Shown in pieces: positions 8,473 through 16,900 of a stretch of DNA of 64,000 nt (position 1 is its first letter; every line of letters begins with the position of its first letter). The stretch is taken from positions 1-64,000 of the forward strand of contig CAKUGR010000008.1 of NCBI GenBank assembly GCA_934654775.1, written 5' to 3'. The notes beneath the pieces were generated by a model. The model worked only from the letters and a program-made list of their open reading frames with translations. It had not been told where the DNA came from and did no database searches. Position numbers and translations under genes: made by a program. The stretch comes from an uncultured Collinsella sp. Its GTDB lineage: Bacteria > Actinomycetota > Coriobacteriia > Coriobacteriales > Coriobacteriaceae.

Positions 8473-8689
8473 TATAGTTACTGCGGTTAATGAGGGTCAA
8501 GAGAAAGGTTACAGGTGAAATCCAAACCTCGACCATATAGTCGATGACCCCATGCAGGTGCTTCTTGCGCGTGCACGGGGTGTGAGCGCCGAGCGGCGTG
8601 CCGCCCGCGCATGCGTATACATATCTAATAGTCCGCGGATTGCGTGCCCGCATGCTCGCGATCCGAAGGAATAATGATGGGGAGCACCA
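8473..8689 (+). promoter_or_regulatory. Promoter and structured 5' leader of the divalent-metal transport operon
   Basis: The 318-base gap 8372-8689 has no gene. A TATAGT -10 box lies at 8473-8478, giving a leader of about 200 bases. The leader can fold as a three-way junction: 8494-8499 with 8545-8550 (GGGTCA/TGACCC), 8506-8510 with 8525-8529, and 8530-8533 with 8540-8543. The closing strand 8548-8550 can instead pair in a competing hairpin, 8548-8556 with 8572-8580. A further stem (GATTGCG/CGCGATC, 8637-8664) precedes the ribosome binding site. Mutually exclusive pairings ahead of a metal transporter are typical of a metal-sensing riboswitch, but it does not match the M-box or Mn2+ riboswitch consensus that I know. 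Confidence 0.45.
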
Positions 8690-10534
8690 GTGAATTATCT
8701 GAGTGAGATGCTCAAACTGCCGGTCTTGGACGTCGATGGCGAAAAGCTCGGCGTGGTCAATGATTTTGGTATTGCTACCGGCGAAGTTTTTCCGCACGTG
8801 ACGTCGCTCGCGTTCCGCGGCCCCGGCAAGACGCCGTTTATGATCAGCTGGCGTAAATGGGTCGACCGTATCGACGAGACGGGCGTGTACCTTAAGACGT
8901 CGGCCACCGAAATCCGTTTTTCGTACCTGCAGCCGACCGAGCTCCTGCTCGCGCGCGACGTGCTCAACAAGCAGATCGTCGACACGCAGGGTATGAAGGT
9001 CGTGCGCGTAAACGACATCAAGTTCTCTATGTCGGGCGAAAACCAGCTGCGTCTGCTGGGTGCCGAGGTTGGCGCTCGCGGCCTGCTGCGCGCCATCAGC
9101 CCCGCGCTCGAGCATGTCGTCGAGGGCTTTATGAAGCACCTGGGCAAGCCGCTCAGTGAGGACATCATTGCTTGGTCCTACATGGACCTGCTCGACCGTT
9201 CGACTAAGAACATCCAGCTCTCGGTGTCGCACAAGACGCTCGGCGAGCTCCATCCTGCCGACATCGCCGACATTATCGAGCAACTCGACCCGCGCCTGCG
9301 TGCGCAGGTGTTCGCGCAGCTCGACACTGCCCAGGCCGCCGAGGCCATCTCGGAGTTCGATGACGACGAGCTCATGACCGAGATGCTCGAGGGCCTGTCC
9401 GACACGGACGCATCGTCGATGCTGGCCATGATGGACCCGGACGACGCTGCCGACCTGATCGACGAGCTCGATTATGAGAAGGCCGAGAAGCTCCTGCGCC
9501 TGATGGGCGTCAAGGAGGAGAAGGCGATTCGTAACCTGCTGGGCTACGAGGACAACACCGCCGGCCGCATCATGACCTCGGAGTTTGTCTCGCTGCCCGC
9601 CACGGCGACGGTCGGCGATGCCATCGAGGCGATTCGCAAACTCGACGAGGATTTTGAGAGCGTCTACTACGTCTATACCGAGGACCCGAGCGGCATGCTG
9701 ACCGGTGTGCTTTCGCTGCGCACGCTGATCGTGGCCGATCGCGATGCCACGCTGGGCCAGCTCGCCTATCGCGATCTGGTCTACGTGTCGCCCGACGAGG
9801 ACCAGGAAGACGTGACGGACGAGATGACCAAGTACGACCTGGTTGCCATCCCTGTCTGCGACGAGAACCGTCATATCCTGGGTATCGTGACCTTCGACGA
9901 CGCCATGGACGTTATCGCCGAGGAGCATCAGGAGGACTTGCAGATCGCCGGTGTCGGCTCGGGCGATAGCGCGTCGGACGACTCGACGAACGTGCTCAGC
10001 TGGTTCGTGCATCGTCAGTACTGGGTCGTCGTGTGGGGCATCGCCTCGTGCATTATGGCGACGGTGCTGGGGACGGCGCTGGGCTCCGCGCATCTGGTGG
10101 TGTTCCCCATGTGCGCCATGCCGCTCGTGCTGTTGGCTGCCTCGCGCATGGTGTCGTTCGTCAAGAACTACTTCCTCGAGTACGACGGCCATGACGACGA
10201 GCCCAAACCGTACCTGGGATTCTTCTTCCAGAGCACGGGTATGGGCCTGATCCTTTCGCTTGTTACTTACCTGTGCGCGCAGCTGGTACGCACCGCCGCG
10301 TTCCCCGATGCCTCTATGTTTGAGGAGCAGCTCTTTACCGGCTGCTTTAACATTGCCGCCATCATCTGCCTGGTGGGCAACATGAGCGCCGTGATTTACC
10401 TGATGGTGCTGTTCTGGCGCGATGAGCACGACCTTAACACGTCGGGTACCGCCATGAACGTCATCGCCGTCATGATCTCGTGTGTGGCGTACTGCATCGC
10501 CGCGGTGCTGCTCACCATGTCAGTCATGGGTTAG
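8690..10534 (+). CDS. PRC-barrel/MgtE-N/CBS membrane protein (divergent MgtE-like)
   Basis: 614 residues from GTG 8690, with GGGGAG 5 bases upstream; nearby ATGs are out of frame. The order is a PRC-barrel-like domain (about 1-90), a MgtE N-terminal helical superhelix (about 180-285, with LHPADIADIIEQLDP and MMDPDDAADLIDEL), a CBS pair (about 295-425) and five hydrophobic helices (about 440-612). The cytosolic half is that of the Mg2+ channel MgtE, where these domains sense Mg2+. The membrane half is very divergent and I do not find the conserved pore glycine/asparagine signature. It may be a channel variant or a Mg2+-sensing partner of the carrier encoded 8 bases downstream. Confidence 0.75.
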   Translation: MNYLSEMLKLPVLDVDGEKLGVVNDFGIATGEVFPHVTSLAFRGPGKTPFMISWRKWVDRIDETGVYLKTSATEIRFSYLQPTELLLARDVLNKQIVDTQGMKVVRVNDIKFSMSGENQLRLLGAEVGARGLLRAISPALEHVVEGFMKHLGKPLSEDIIAWSYMDLLDRSTKNIQLSVSHKTLGELHPADIADIIEQLDPRLRAQVFAQLDTAQAAEAISEFDDDELMTEMLEGLSDTDASSMLAMMDPDDAADLIDELDYEKAEKLLRLMGVKEEKAIRNLLGYEDNTAGRIMTSEFVSLPATATVGDAIEAIRKLDEDFESVYYVYTEDPSGMLTGVLSLRTLIVADRDATLGQLAYRDLVYVSPDEDQEDVTDEMTKYDLVAIPVCDENRHILGIVTFDDAMDVIAEEHQEDLQIAGVGSGDSASDDSTNVLSWFVHRQYWVVVWGIASCIMATVLGTALGSAHLVVFPMCAMPLVLLAASRMVSFVKNYFLEYDGHDDEPKPYLGFFFQSTGMGLILSLVTYLCAQLVRTAAFPDASMFEEQLFTGCFNIAAIICLVGNMSAVIYLMVLFWRDEHDLNTSGTAMNVIAVMISCVAYCIAAVLLTMSVMG

Positions 10535-10542
10535 GTGGTCGC

Positions 10543-11805
10543 GTGCAAAACACGAAGCAAAAGGCGAGCACCAAGCAAAAGCTGACCATCGCCGCCATCT
10601 TTGGCGCCATGGGCCCCGGTCTGCTGGCGGCGCTTTCGGGTAATGACGCCGGCGGCATCGCCACGTATTCCAGCGCGGGCGCCAGCTATGGTTACAAGAT
10701 GCTCTGGATGCTTCCCGTCATGACCGTGCTGCTCATCGTGACGCAGGAGACCGCGGCGCGTTGCGGATGCGTCACGGGTAAGGGCCTGGCGTCGCTCATT
10801 CGCGAGCGCTTTGGTGTGCGCAAGAGCGTGCTGGCCATGGCAGCGCTATTGATCGCCAACACGGCGGTGACCATCTCGGAGTTCGCGGGTATCGCGAGTG
10901 GTCTTGCCCTGTTTGGCGTTCCGGCGAGCATTTCGGTGCCGCTCGTGGCGCTGCTGGTGTGGATGCTTACCATGTCGGGTAGTTTTCAGCGCATCGAGAA
11001 GATTTTGCTGCTGGTAAGCTGCGTGTTCGTGACCTATATCGTCGCTGCGTTTATGGCTGGCCCCAACTGGGGTGAGGTCGCGGTCGACTTGGTCGTCCCC
11101 AATATTCAAAACGACCCCAGCTACGTGTCGCTCGTGGTCGCAACGATCGGTACTACCATCGCACCGTGGATGATCTTCCTGGCTCAGAACAACGTGGTCG
11201 ATAAGAATGCGGGCGAGGACGACATCGTGCTGCAGCGTATCGATACCGTAAGCGGCTCGATTGCTGCCGATATCATTGCGGGCTTCATTATCATCACGAC
11301 CGGTACGGTGCTGTTCCCGGCGGGTATTCAGATTAGCGATGCCGCCGATGCCGCCCGCGCGCTGGAGCCCATCGCGGGCCAGTGGTCCACGGTGCTGTTT
11401 GCCTCGGGCCTGGTCGCAGCGAGCTTTTTGGCTGCCTGCGTGCTGCCGGGCGTTACGTCGAGCGCCATTTGCGAGGCTTTTGGTTGGGAGCGCGGCGCCG
11501 ATCGCAGCTGGGACGAGGCCCCGGTTTACCGCGGCATCATTACGGCCATCATCGGCATTTCTGCCGTGCTGGTGCTTATGCCCGGCGTCGACCTGTTCCA
11601 GATTATGATGACCTCGCAGGTCATCAACGGCGTGCTGCTGCCTGTAGTCTTGGTATTCCAAGTGGTTATTGCGGCTGATCGCCACATTATGGGCGCCAAC
11701 CGCAACGGCCGCGTATGGAACGTGCTCACGTGGGCGACTATCGGCGTGATTACGGTGCTGACAGTCGTCATGTTTGTGCTGCAGGCGATGGGCTACAGCG
11801 CGTAG
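10543..11805 (+). CDS. NRAMP-related divalent metal (probably Mg2+) transporter
   Basis: 420 residues from GTG 10543, chosen because AGGTGG lies just upstream, 8 bases after the preceding stop. About eleven hydrophobic helices follow. Helix 1 has GNDAGGIATYSSAGA where NRAMP transporters have the DPGN metal site, so DPGN is replaced by DAGG. Helix 6 has TIAPWMIFLAQ where MPHN is usual, so the metal-selecting methionine is alanine and the histidine is tryptophan. Loss of the methionine is characteristic of the NRAMP-related magnesium transporters (NRMT) described from Eggerthella lenta, a relative. Cotranscription with a MgtE-like Mg2+-sensing protein supports Mg2+ as substrate. A strong terminator follows. 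Confidence 0.8.
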   Translation: MQNTKQKASTKQKLTIAAIFGAMGPGLLAALSGNDAGGIATYSSAGASYGYKMLWMLPVMTVLLIVTQETAARCGCVTGKGLASLIRERFGVRKSVLAMAALLIANTAVTISEFAGIASGLALFGVPASISVPLVALLVWMLTMSGSFQRIEKILLLVSCVFVTYIVAAFMAGPNWGEVAVDLVVPNIQNDPSYVSLVVATIGTTIAPWMIFLAQNNVVDKNAGEDDIVLQRIDTVSGSIAADIIAGFIIITTGTVLFPAGIQISDAADAARALEPIAGQWSTVLFASGLVAASFLAACVLPGVTSSAICEAFGWERGADRSWDEAPVYRGIITAIIGISAVLVLMPGVDLFQIMMTSQVINGVLLPVVLVFQVVIAADRHIMGANRNGRVWNVLTWATIGVITVLTVVMFVLQAMGYSA

Positions 11806-11827
11806 CGCCTCTTTTGGGTTTCGAGCG

Positions 11828-11858
11828 GGCCGCGGCCATGGGCTGCGGCCTCTTTTTT
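11828..11858 (+). terminator. Terminator of the metal transport operon
   Basis: GGCCGC at 11828-11833 pairs with GCGGCC at 11845-11850, followed by TCTTTTTT. Confidence 0.85.
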
Positions 11859-11887
11859 GCCCGCTATGGGGGTTAGTTATATACCGA

Positions 11888-12115
11888 TGGGCAAAAAATG
11901 CCAAATATGAGTACTGTTGCTAAGTGAACAGCATTTACATCCAAGAAGATAATGAACATAAACTACAGTATGTTCATTAAAATTGGCTCCAATATACCTT
12001 AAACAAGTCAGGTTGGCTGCTTTAGGGGGTTGTAGAGGTCGCTCGGACGTCATTTTGGGTGGTTTTGCCTGCTACTAAAAAGGTAACAGTACTCATATTT
12101 GCCCTTTTTTGCCCA
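11888..12115. mobile_element. MITE-like element with 33-bp terminal inverted repeats
   Basis: Positions 11888-11920 and 12083-12115 are reverse complements at 30 of 33 bases. They enclose AT-rich DNA, clearly lower in GC than the neighbours, with no coding capacity. An inner perfect hairpin lies at 11950-11979 (TAATGAACATA, 8-base loop, TATGTTCATTA). The size (228 bp), terminal repeats and lack of a transposase suggest a non-autonomous element. No clear target-site duplication is visible at the ends. It fills most of the 433-base gap between two convergent genes. Confidence 0.6.
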
Positions 12116-12137
12116 CGGCCCTTCGACACGATGAAAA

Positions 12138-12179
12138 AAGCCGTCCCTGGACTGGAATTGACAGCCCAGGGGCGGCTTT
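12138..12179 (-). terminator. Terminator of the O-acyltransferase gene
   Basis: A long stem (AAAGCCG, CCCTGG with their complements) is followed on the minus strand by a T-run (TTTTTT). It lies 60 bases beyond the stop. Confidence 0.8.
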
Positions 12180-12195
12180 CGCTTGTCGCAGGAGT

Positions 12196-12237
12196 GTCCC
12201 CAAGTGCCGGCCGAAAAGGAACGTCCCCAAGTGCCGG
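12196..12237. repeat. 15-bp direct repeat next to the acyltransferase stop
   Basis: GTCCCCAAGTGCCGG occurs at 12196-12210 and 12223-12237, 27 bases apart, ending two bases before the minus-strand stop codon. The function is unknown. Confidence 0.5.
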
Positions 12238-12238
12238 G

Positions 12239-14482
12239 TTATTTGTCGGTACCCAGCTTGTGTGGCTTGTAGGCGAGGGCGTTGACCAGCGCGTCGGCGG
12301 CGGATTTGACGGCTGCCGGCTGTGGATCGTTGACGTGGTCCTCGGGATGCACGGGTAGGTCCTTCTTGACGGCATCGTGGATCAGGTTGAGGTACTCGGC
12401 CACGCCGGTGGTCGACAGGTGCGTGCCGTCGCCATCGAACAGGTCGTTGCGGTTGGCGCTGTACCCGTACCAGTCGATAACTCGCACATTCTTGTAGCGC
12501 GTGGCGGCGTTGGCGATGGCCTGGTTGGTCGAGCCAACCCACGGCTGCGGGCTGCGCGTGTTTACAAACACGACAATGCGCTGCTCGCCGGCGTCTGCCA
12601 TGATCGCGTCGACTTGGGCGTCCGTTACCAAACCGTTGGTGCCCAGGGCAAAGACCACAATCTTGCCGGCAAGGTTCTGCTGGATATAACCCTCAAATGT
12701 CGCGCGGCCCGCATCGAACTGGCGGCCCTTTTCGGCATCGATATGGCTGTGCGGGAACACGCCGTCAAAGGAATCCACGGCGCGTAGCGACACGGAGTCA
12801 CCGATCATCAGCAGGTCGTAGGAGCCATCGGGGAAGCCGTCGTTGTCCTTGTCGGTGTCGTCGGCCGCCTGCTGGTCCGTGGGCGCGGTGTTTTTGGCTT
12901 CCTTGTTCAGAACTTCTGCGCCCTCGCCGCTCAGCGCAGACGTCTCGGGCACAAAGATCAGGCCGCCCAGCGCGATGACGAGCACGATGCCACAAGCGGC
13001 GCACACGGGAACGTGCGCGCGTGCCCAGTTGGCGGGCGTGGTGGTGCCATCGCGGAATTCGGCGACGGTGCGGCCGAAGGCGCCCTTCCTAAACGGAGTT
13101 TCGATAAAGCGATAGGAGCACTCGGCTACGGCGACCACCAGCAACACCTGCAAAATATACTGCCACCAGGGCGTATCGTTGATGTTGGCGACCGGGTTCA
13201 TGAGCAACAGCAGCGGATAGTGCCACAGGTAGATGCTGTACGAGCGCTTGCCAACCCACACGAGCGGCTCGGCGGACAGCGCGCGGGCAACCATTCCCTG
13301 GGGCTGCACGCAGGCCGCGATGACCATGAGCGTGAGGATGGAACATAACAGCGTGCCGCCGCGATACTGGAACGCGGTGTAGCCGTTGGTGAGCGCGACC
13401 ATGGCGGCAAGGCCAACCAGACCCACGACGCCCAACACATCGATGGATGCGGGCGAGGACCAAAAGCGCACGAGGGCACTCGGCTGCATCGGGGCGGTCT
13501 CGGCTGCATCGTCGGCCTTCGTGCCCTGCTTGCCCTCGGCATTCTTGCCACGCTTGGCGGCGCCCGCCAGGCGATTGAGTCCCAAGCGATGGGCGAGGCG
13601 CACCGGCGCCAGGTCGCGATCGGGGATAAAGGCCATCCAGGCACCCAGCAACAGCGAGAACACGCGGGTGTCGGTGCCGTAGTACACGCGGCTGGGATCG
13701 GCGGCGGGGTTGTAGAGCACCATCATGGCGAGGGCGGAGGCCGCGGCAAGGCCCAGAACCACACGGCGCGTGTTGGGCTTGCTCACATGCATGGATACCA
13801 TGGCAAACAGCAGCGGCGGCCAGATGAGGTAGAACTGCTCCTCGATGGCAAGCGACCAAAAGTGCGTGAGCGGCGAGGGGTCGCCCAGGGCATTGAAGTA
13901 CGAGACGTCCTGGGCGATCTGCCACCAGTTGTTAAAGAACAGCAGCGACGGCAGGATGTCGGGGCGCATCTTGGTGAGCATCACGTGGTTAAAGATTGTG
14001 CACAGCGCGCAAGTCACGAACACTACCGTTACCACGGCGGGGAACAGGCGGCGGATGCGGCGAATCCAGAAGCTCTTGAGGTCGATGCGTCCGGTCTTGG
14101 CGACTTCGTTGAGCAGCAGGCGCGTGATCAGATAGCCCGAAAGCACAAAGAAGATCGTGACGCCGAGCAGTCCGCCCTGAGCCCACGTGAGGTTAAGGTG
14201 ATAGAGCACCACCGCGACGACGGCGAGCGTGCGCAGGCCGTCGAGCGCGGGAATGTAACGGGATTTGGGGCGAGCAGCCGCCTGCTGGTCGGTAGCGGAC
14301 GAGCGCGTGGCGTCGGTGTTGGTCTTGGCTGCATGGGCGTTCTTGTTGGTGGGCGCTCGGTGCGGGCTCGGGGCGCGTCGCGACTCGCCGGTGCGGCGCT
14401 CGGCGCGCGGGCGTTCGTGCGGCGCCTGATTATCGGGCGCGCGGCGCGGGCCGCGTGGGCTCGATTGCGGGAATTGTTCCAT
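12239..14482 (-). CDS. OatA-like peptidoglycan/polysaccharide O-acetyltransferase
   Basis: 747 residues. A long arginine/proline-rich cytoplasmic tail (1-75) precedes an acyltransferase-3 membrane domain (about 76-465). This opens with YIPALDGLRTLAVVAVVLYH, and H95 is the conserved histidine. An extracytoplasmic SGNH domain follows: GDS at 561-563 (Ser563), GTNG at 614-617 and DGTH at 685-688. This is the two-domain layout of OatA, where the membrane half passes acetyl groups to the SGNH half for transfer to peptidoglycan or glycans. The usual size is about 600-650; the extra length is the basic tail and a polar loop near 305-335. A GGATGA ribosome binding site precedes the ATG. It is monocistronic. 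Confidence 0.85.
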   Translation of the reverse strand: MEQFPQSSPRGPRRAPDNQAPHERPRAERRTGESRRAPSPHRAPTNKNAHAAKTNTDATRSSATDQQAAARPKSRYIPALDGLRTLAVVAVVLYHLNLTWAQGGLLGVTIFFVLSGYLITRLLLNEVAKTGRIDLKSFWIRRIRRLFPAVVTVVFVTCALCTIFNHVMLTKMRPDILPSLLFFNNWWQIAQDVSYFNALGDPSPLTHFWSLAIEEQFYLIWPPLLFAMVSMHVSKPNTRRVVLGLAAASALAMMVLYNPAADPSRVYYGTDTRVFSLLLGAWMAFIPDRDLAPVRLAHRLGLNRLAGAAKRGKNAEGKQGTKADDAAETAPMQPSALVRFWSSPASIDVLGVVGLVGLAAMVALTNGYTAFQYRGGTLLCSILTLMVIAACVQPQGMVARALSAEPLVWVGKRSYSIYLWHYPLLLLMNPVANINDTPWWQYILQVLLVVAVAECSYRFIETPFRKGAFGRTVAEFRDGTTTPANWARAHVPVCAACGIVLVIALGGLIFVPETSALSGEGAEVLNKEAKNTAPTDQQAADDTDKDNDGFPDGSYDLLMIGDSVSLRAVDSFDGVFPHSHIDAEKGRQFDAGRATFEGYIQQNLAGKIVVFALGTNGLVTDAQVDAIMADAGEQRIVVFVNTRSPQPWVGSTNQAIANAATRYKNVRVIDWYGYSANRNDLFDGDGTHLSTTGVAEYLNLIHDAVKKDLPVHPEDHVNDPQPAAVKSAADALVNALAYKPHKLGTDK

Positions 14483-14668
14483 AAAACATCATCCAATGAC
14501 GAGAATAATCAGCACATATTCATTGTAGCCGCCTGCTCCTGTGAATGCTTGCTGCTGGCGCAACCTCAAGCGCGTGTTCACATCAAAGTGAACTAAAGTT
14601 ATAGAGGTGCGAGACCGCACAATTGACGGTCGACGGTGGGCATAAAGCCCGCGGATGAGGAGGTTTCC

Positions 14669-15631
14669 ATGGCAGATCGCGGCATCGTTGCGGTGTTCGG
14701 CAGCATGAACATGGACCTTTCGGTGGCATGCGAGCGCATGCCGCGTGCGGGCGAGACCGTCGGTGGTAGCGGGTTTATCACCAACGCCGGTGGCAAAGGC
14801 GCCAACCAGGCTGTGGCCGCTGCGCGCATGGGTGCGCGTACGTGCATGATCGGTGCGGTTGGGCGCGATGCATTTGGCGATGCGCTCGTGACGGGCCTCC
14901 AAGATGCCGGCGTGGACTGCGACTTTGTGGCGCGTCGCGACGACGTGGAGACCGGTACGGCGACCATCATCCGCTGCGGGGGCGACAACCGCATCGTGCT
15001 GTCGCCGGGCGCCAACCATGCGCTTGCGGGCGAGGACGTGGCCTGCGCGCTGCGCTATATGGTGGCTGACGAGCTCGATGGCGATGTCTGCGAGCTTGCC
15101 CCGGCGGCCGGCAGCGTCTTTGTCGCCCAGGGCGAATGCGACCTGATGGCAACGGCTGCGGCGCTCTCTTGCGCGCACGAGCTGGGGTTCTATACGGTCT
15201 TTAACCCGGCGCCGGCTTGCGATGTGCCGGCAGGGGTGTGGCCGGCGGTCGACCTGGTCTGCCCCAACGAGACCGAGTGCCAGGCGCTGACGAGTGTCCT
15301 GCCTTCAGACGACGCAAGCTGTGCGGCCGCTCTCGAGGCGCTGCTCGCCAAGGGCGCCGGTGCTGCGGTCATTACGCTGGGCGGCGCTGGGTCGGTTGCG
15401 CTCGGCGATGATGGCGAGCCGCTGCGCATGCCGGCGCTTTCGAGCACGGTAGTCGACACGACGGCCGCGGGCGATACGTTTATCGGCGCGCTTGCAGCGG
15501 CCCGCCTGGAGGGCTTGCCGCTCTTTGAGTGCATGGCCGCAGGTGCCCGTGCCTCGGCGGTGACGGTGTCGCGTTTGGGCGCGCAGCAGTCGATTCCCAC
15601 GCGCGCCGAAGTTGAACATTGGTTTGGTTAA
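14669..15631 (+). CDS. rbsK: Ribokinase (PfkB family)
   Basis: 320 residues from ATG 14669 with GAGGAGG 5 bases upstream. Ribokinase landmarks are present: GSMNMDLSV near the N-terminus, the glycine motif [10 protein letters not shown] (39-48), FNPAPA, the NETE segment and DTTAAGDTF, whose aspartate is the catalytic base. It phosphorylates ribose (or a related sugar) with ATP in the cytoplasm. A nucleoside hydrolase gene follows 30 bases downstream, so the pair would release ribose from nucleosides and convert it to ribose 5-phosphate. Confidence 0.85.
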   Translation: MADRGIVAVFGSMNMDLSVACERMPRAGETVGGSGFITNAGGKGANQAVAAARMGARTCMIGAVGRDAFGDALVTGLQDAGVDCDFVARRDDVETGTATIIRCGGDNRIVLSPGANHALAGEDVACALRYMVADELDGDVCELAPAAGSVFVAQGECDLMATAAALSCAHELGFYTVFNPAPACDVPAGVWPAVDLVCPNETECQALTSVLPSDDASCAAALEALLAKGAGAAVITLGGAGSVALGDDGEPLRMPALSSTVVDTTAAGDTFIGALAAARLEGLPLFECMAAGARASAVTVSRLGAQQSIPTRAEVEHWFG

Positions 15632-15661
15632 ACGATTGAGACGGAGAAGCGGAGTAGAACA

Positions 15662-16636
15662 ATGGCAACCAAGAAGCTGATCCTTGATCTGGATATGGGC
15701 GTGGACGATGCGATGGCGCTCGCCTATGCCATCGCGAGCCCCGAAGTGGAGCTCGTCGGTATTACCACGTGCTTTGGCAACGTGCGCGTCGAGCAGTCGG
15801 CGCATAACTGCCTGGCGATGCTCGACCTGCTGGGTCGCCCCGAGGTGCCGGTGTACCTGGGCGCCGACCGACCCATCAAGGCGACCGAGCCCTATACGCC
15901 GCCGGCGTCCACCACGCTCATCCACGGCAAAAACGGCATCGGCGGCGCAAGCGTGCCCGCCTCGCCGTACGAGCCGGTGGGCGCGACGACGGCCGAAGGC
16001 AATGCAGCGGTCGATTACCTGATCGATGCCGCGCGCACTTACGGTCCCGACCTGGTCTATGTGGCGACCGGCCCGCTCTCCAACTTGGCACTGGCCCTGG
16101 AGCGCGATGCGGCGGCGATGATGGCTATCGGCCGCGTGGTCGTGATGGGCGGCGCCCTGACCGTGCCCGGCAACGTGAGCGCGGGTGCAGAGGCCAATAT
16201 GGCAAGCGATCCCGAGGCGGCTGACGCCGTGCTGCGCTCGGGCCGCAAGCTCACCATGGTTGGTCTGGACGTGACGCATCGCGTGGTGCTGACGCGCCGC
16301 GACATTGCCGGTTGGACGGGCTCGGGCACCATGGCCGGTTGCGCGTTTGCGAGTATGGTCGAGCACTACATTGGCTCGTACGAGATGAACGCCCCTTACC
16401 TGGGCGGCTGCGCGCTGCACGATCCGCTTGCCGTTGCCGTGGCGATTGATCCCACGCTCGTGGGCGCGCTCGGTTGCAACTTGCGCGTCGACCTGCTCGG
16501 CGAGTATCGCGGCCGCACTATCTGCGACGAGCGCCGCGTGGCCGACCCGGACAAGAGCGCCCTTGTGGCGCTAACCGTGGACGCCCCGCGCTTCCTCGCG
16601 GAGTTCAAGGCACGCATGGCTCACGTCTTGGGCTAA
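15662..16636 (+). CDS. Inosine-uridine-type nucleoside hydrolase
   Basis: 324 residues. The calcium-binding aspartate cluster DLDMGVDDA is at 9-17, matching the DTDPGxDD motif of nucleoside N-ribohydrolases. CFGNV and the substrate region VATGPLSNLALAL also match, and the length is typical. It hydrolyses nucleosides to base and ribose in the cytoplasm. It lies 30 bases after the ribokinase gene and ends in a terminator, so the two form a salvage operon. Confidence 0.87.
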   Translation: MATKKLILDLDMGVDDAMALAYAIASPEVELVGITTCFGNVRVEQSAHNCLAMLDLLGRPEVPVYLGADRPIKATEPYTPPASTTLIHGKNGIGGASVPASPYEPVGATTAEGNAAVDYLIDAARTYGPDLVYVATGPLSNLALALERDAAAMMAIGRVVVMGGALTVPGNVSAGAEANMASDPEAADAVLRSGRKLTMVGLDVTHRVVLTRRDIAGWTGSGTMAGCAFASMVEHYIGSYEMNAPYLGGCALHDPLAVAVAIDPTLVGALGCNLRVDLLGEYRGRTICDERRVADPDKSALVALTVDAPRFLAEFKARMAHVLG

Positions 16637-16648
16637 GTGCTTCCTACA

Positions 16649-16687
16649 CCCCGTCTCAAGTAGCTAATTTGGGACGGGGCTTTTTAG
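16649..16687 (+). terminator. Terminator of the nucleoside salvage operon, part of a repeated motif
   Basis: CCCCGTC-C at 16649-16657 pairs with GGGACGGGG at 16671-16679, followed by CTTTTT. The core ATTTGGGACGGGGCT recurs, on both strands, at 36535-36625. Confidence 0.8.
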
Positions 16688-16763
16688 CTACCTTGGGGGC
16701 TAAAAAAGATAAATTGCATCGTTCCAAATGAGTGCATAATTGCGTAATTTATAGAACTAGCTG

Positions 16764-16791
16764 CTGTAAACAGATTAAACTCCGTTTACAG
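16764..16791. promoter_or_regulatory. Putative operator (CTGTAAAC N12 GTTTACAG)
   Basis: A perfect 8-bp inverted repeat with a 12-base spacer lies 110 bases upstream of the ROK kinase gene. The TAAAC/GTTTA halves recur in the other sugar-gene intergenic regions of this window. Confidence 0.45.
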
Positions 16792-16900
16792 TCTAAAAGC
16801 GACCGTTAACCAAATACTTGGCCTTGTCTGGAATTCTCTGTGTTTGCATGGACGGGATGGTCTGCCGATATTGACGTATCGGCGCAGAAGCGGAGGCAGC

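Noticed and set aside
8479..8660. M-box (ykoK) Mg2+ riboswitch upstream of the MgtE-like gene
   Set aside because: Short similarities (AGGTGA, GGGTCAA) occur, but not in M-box order, and its long conserved 3' segment is absent; kept only as an unassigned structured leader.
8393..10429. Very long open frame antisense to the MgtE-like gene (and similar ones, for example 4091-5899 minus and 45774-47687 minus)
   Set aside because: These are shadows of GC-rich codons in the real genes; they lack ribosome binding sites and recognisable domains and overlap well-supported genes completely.
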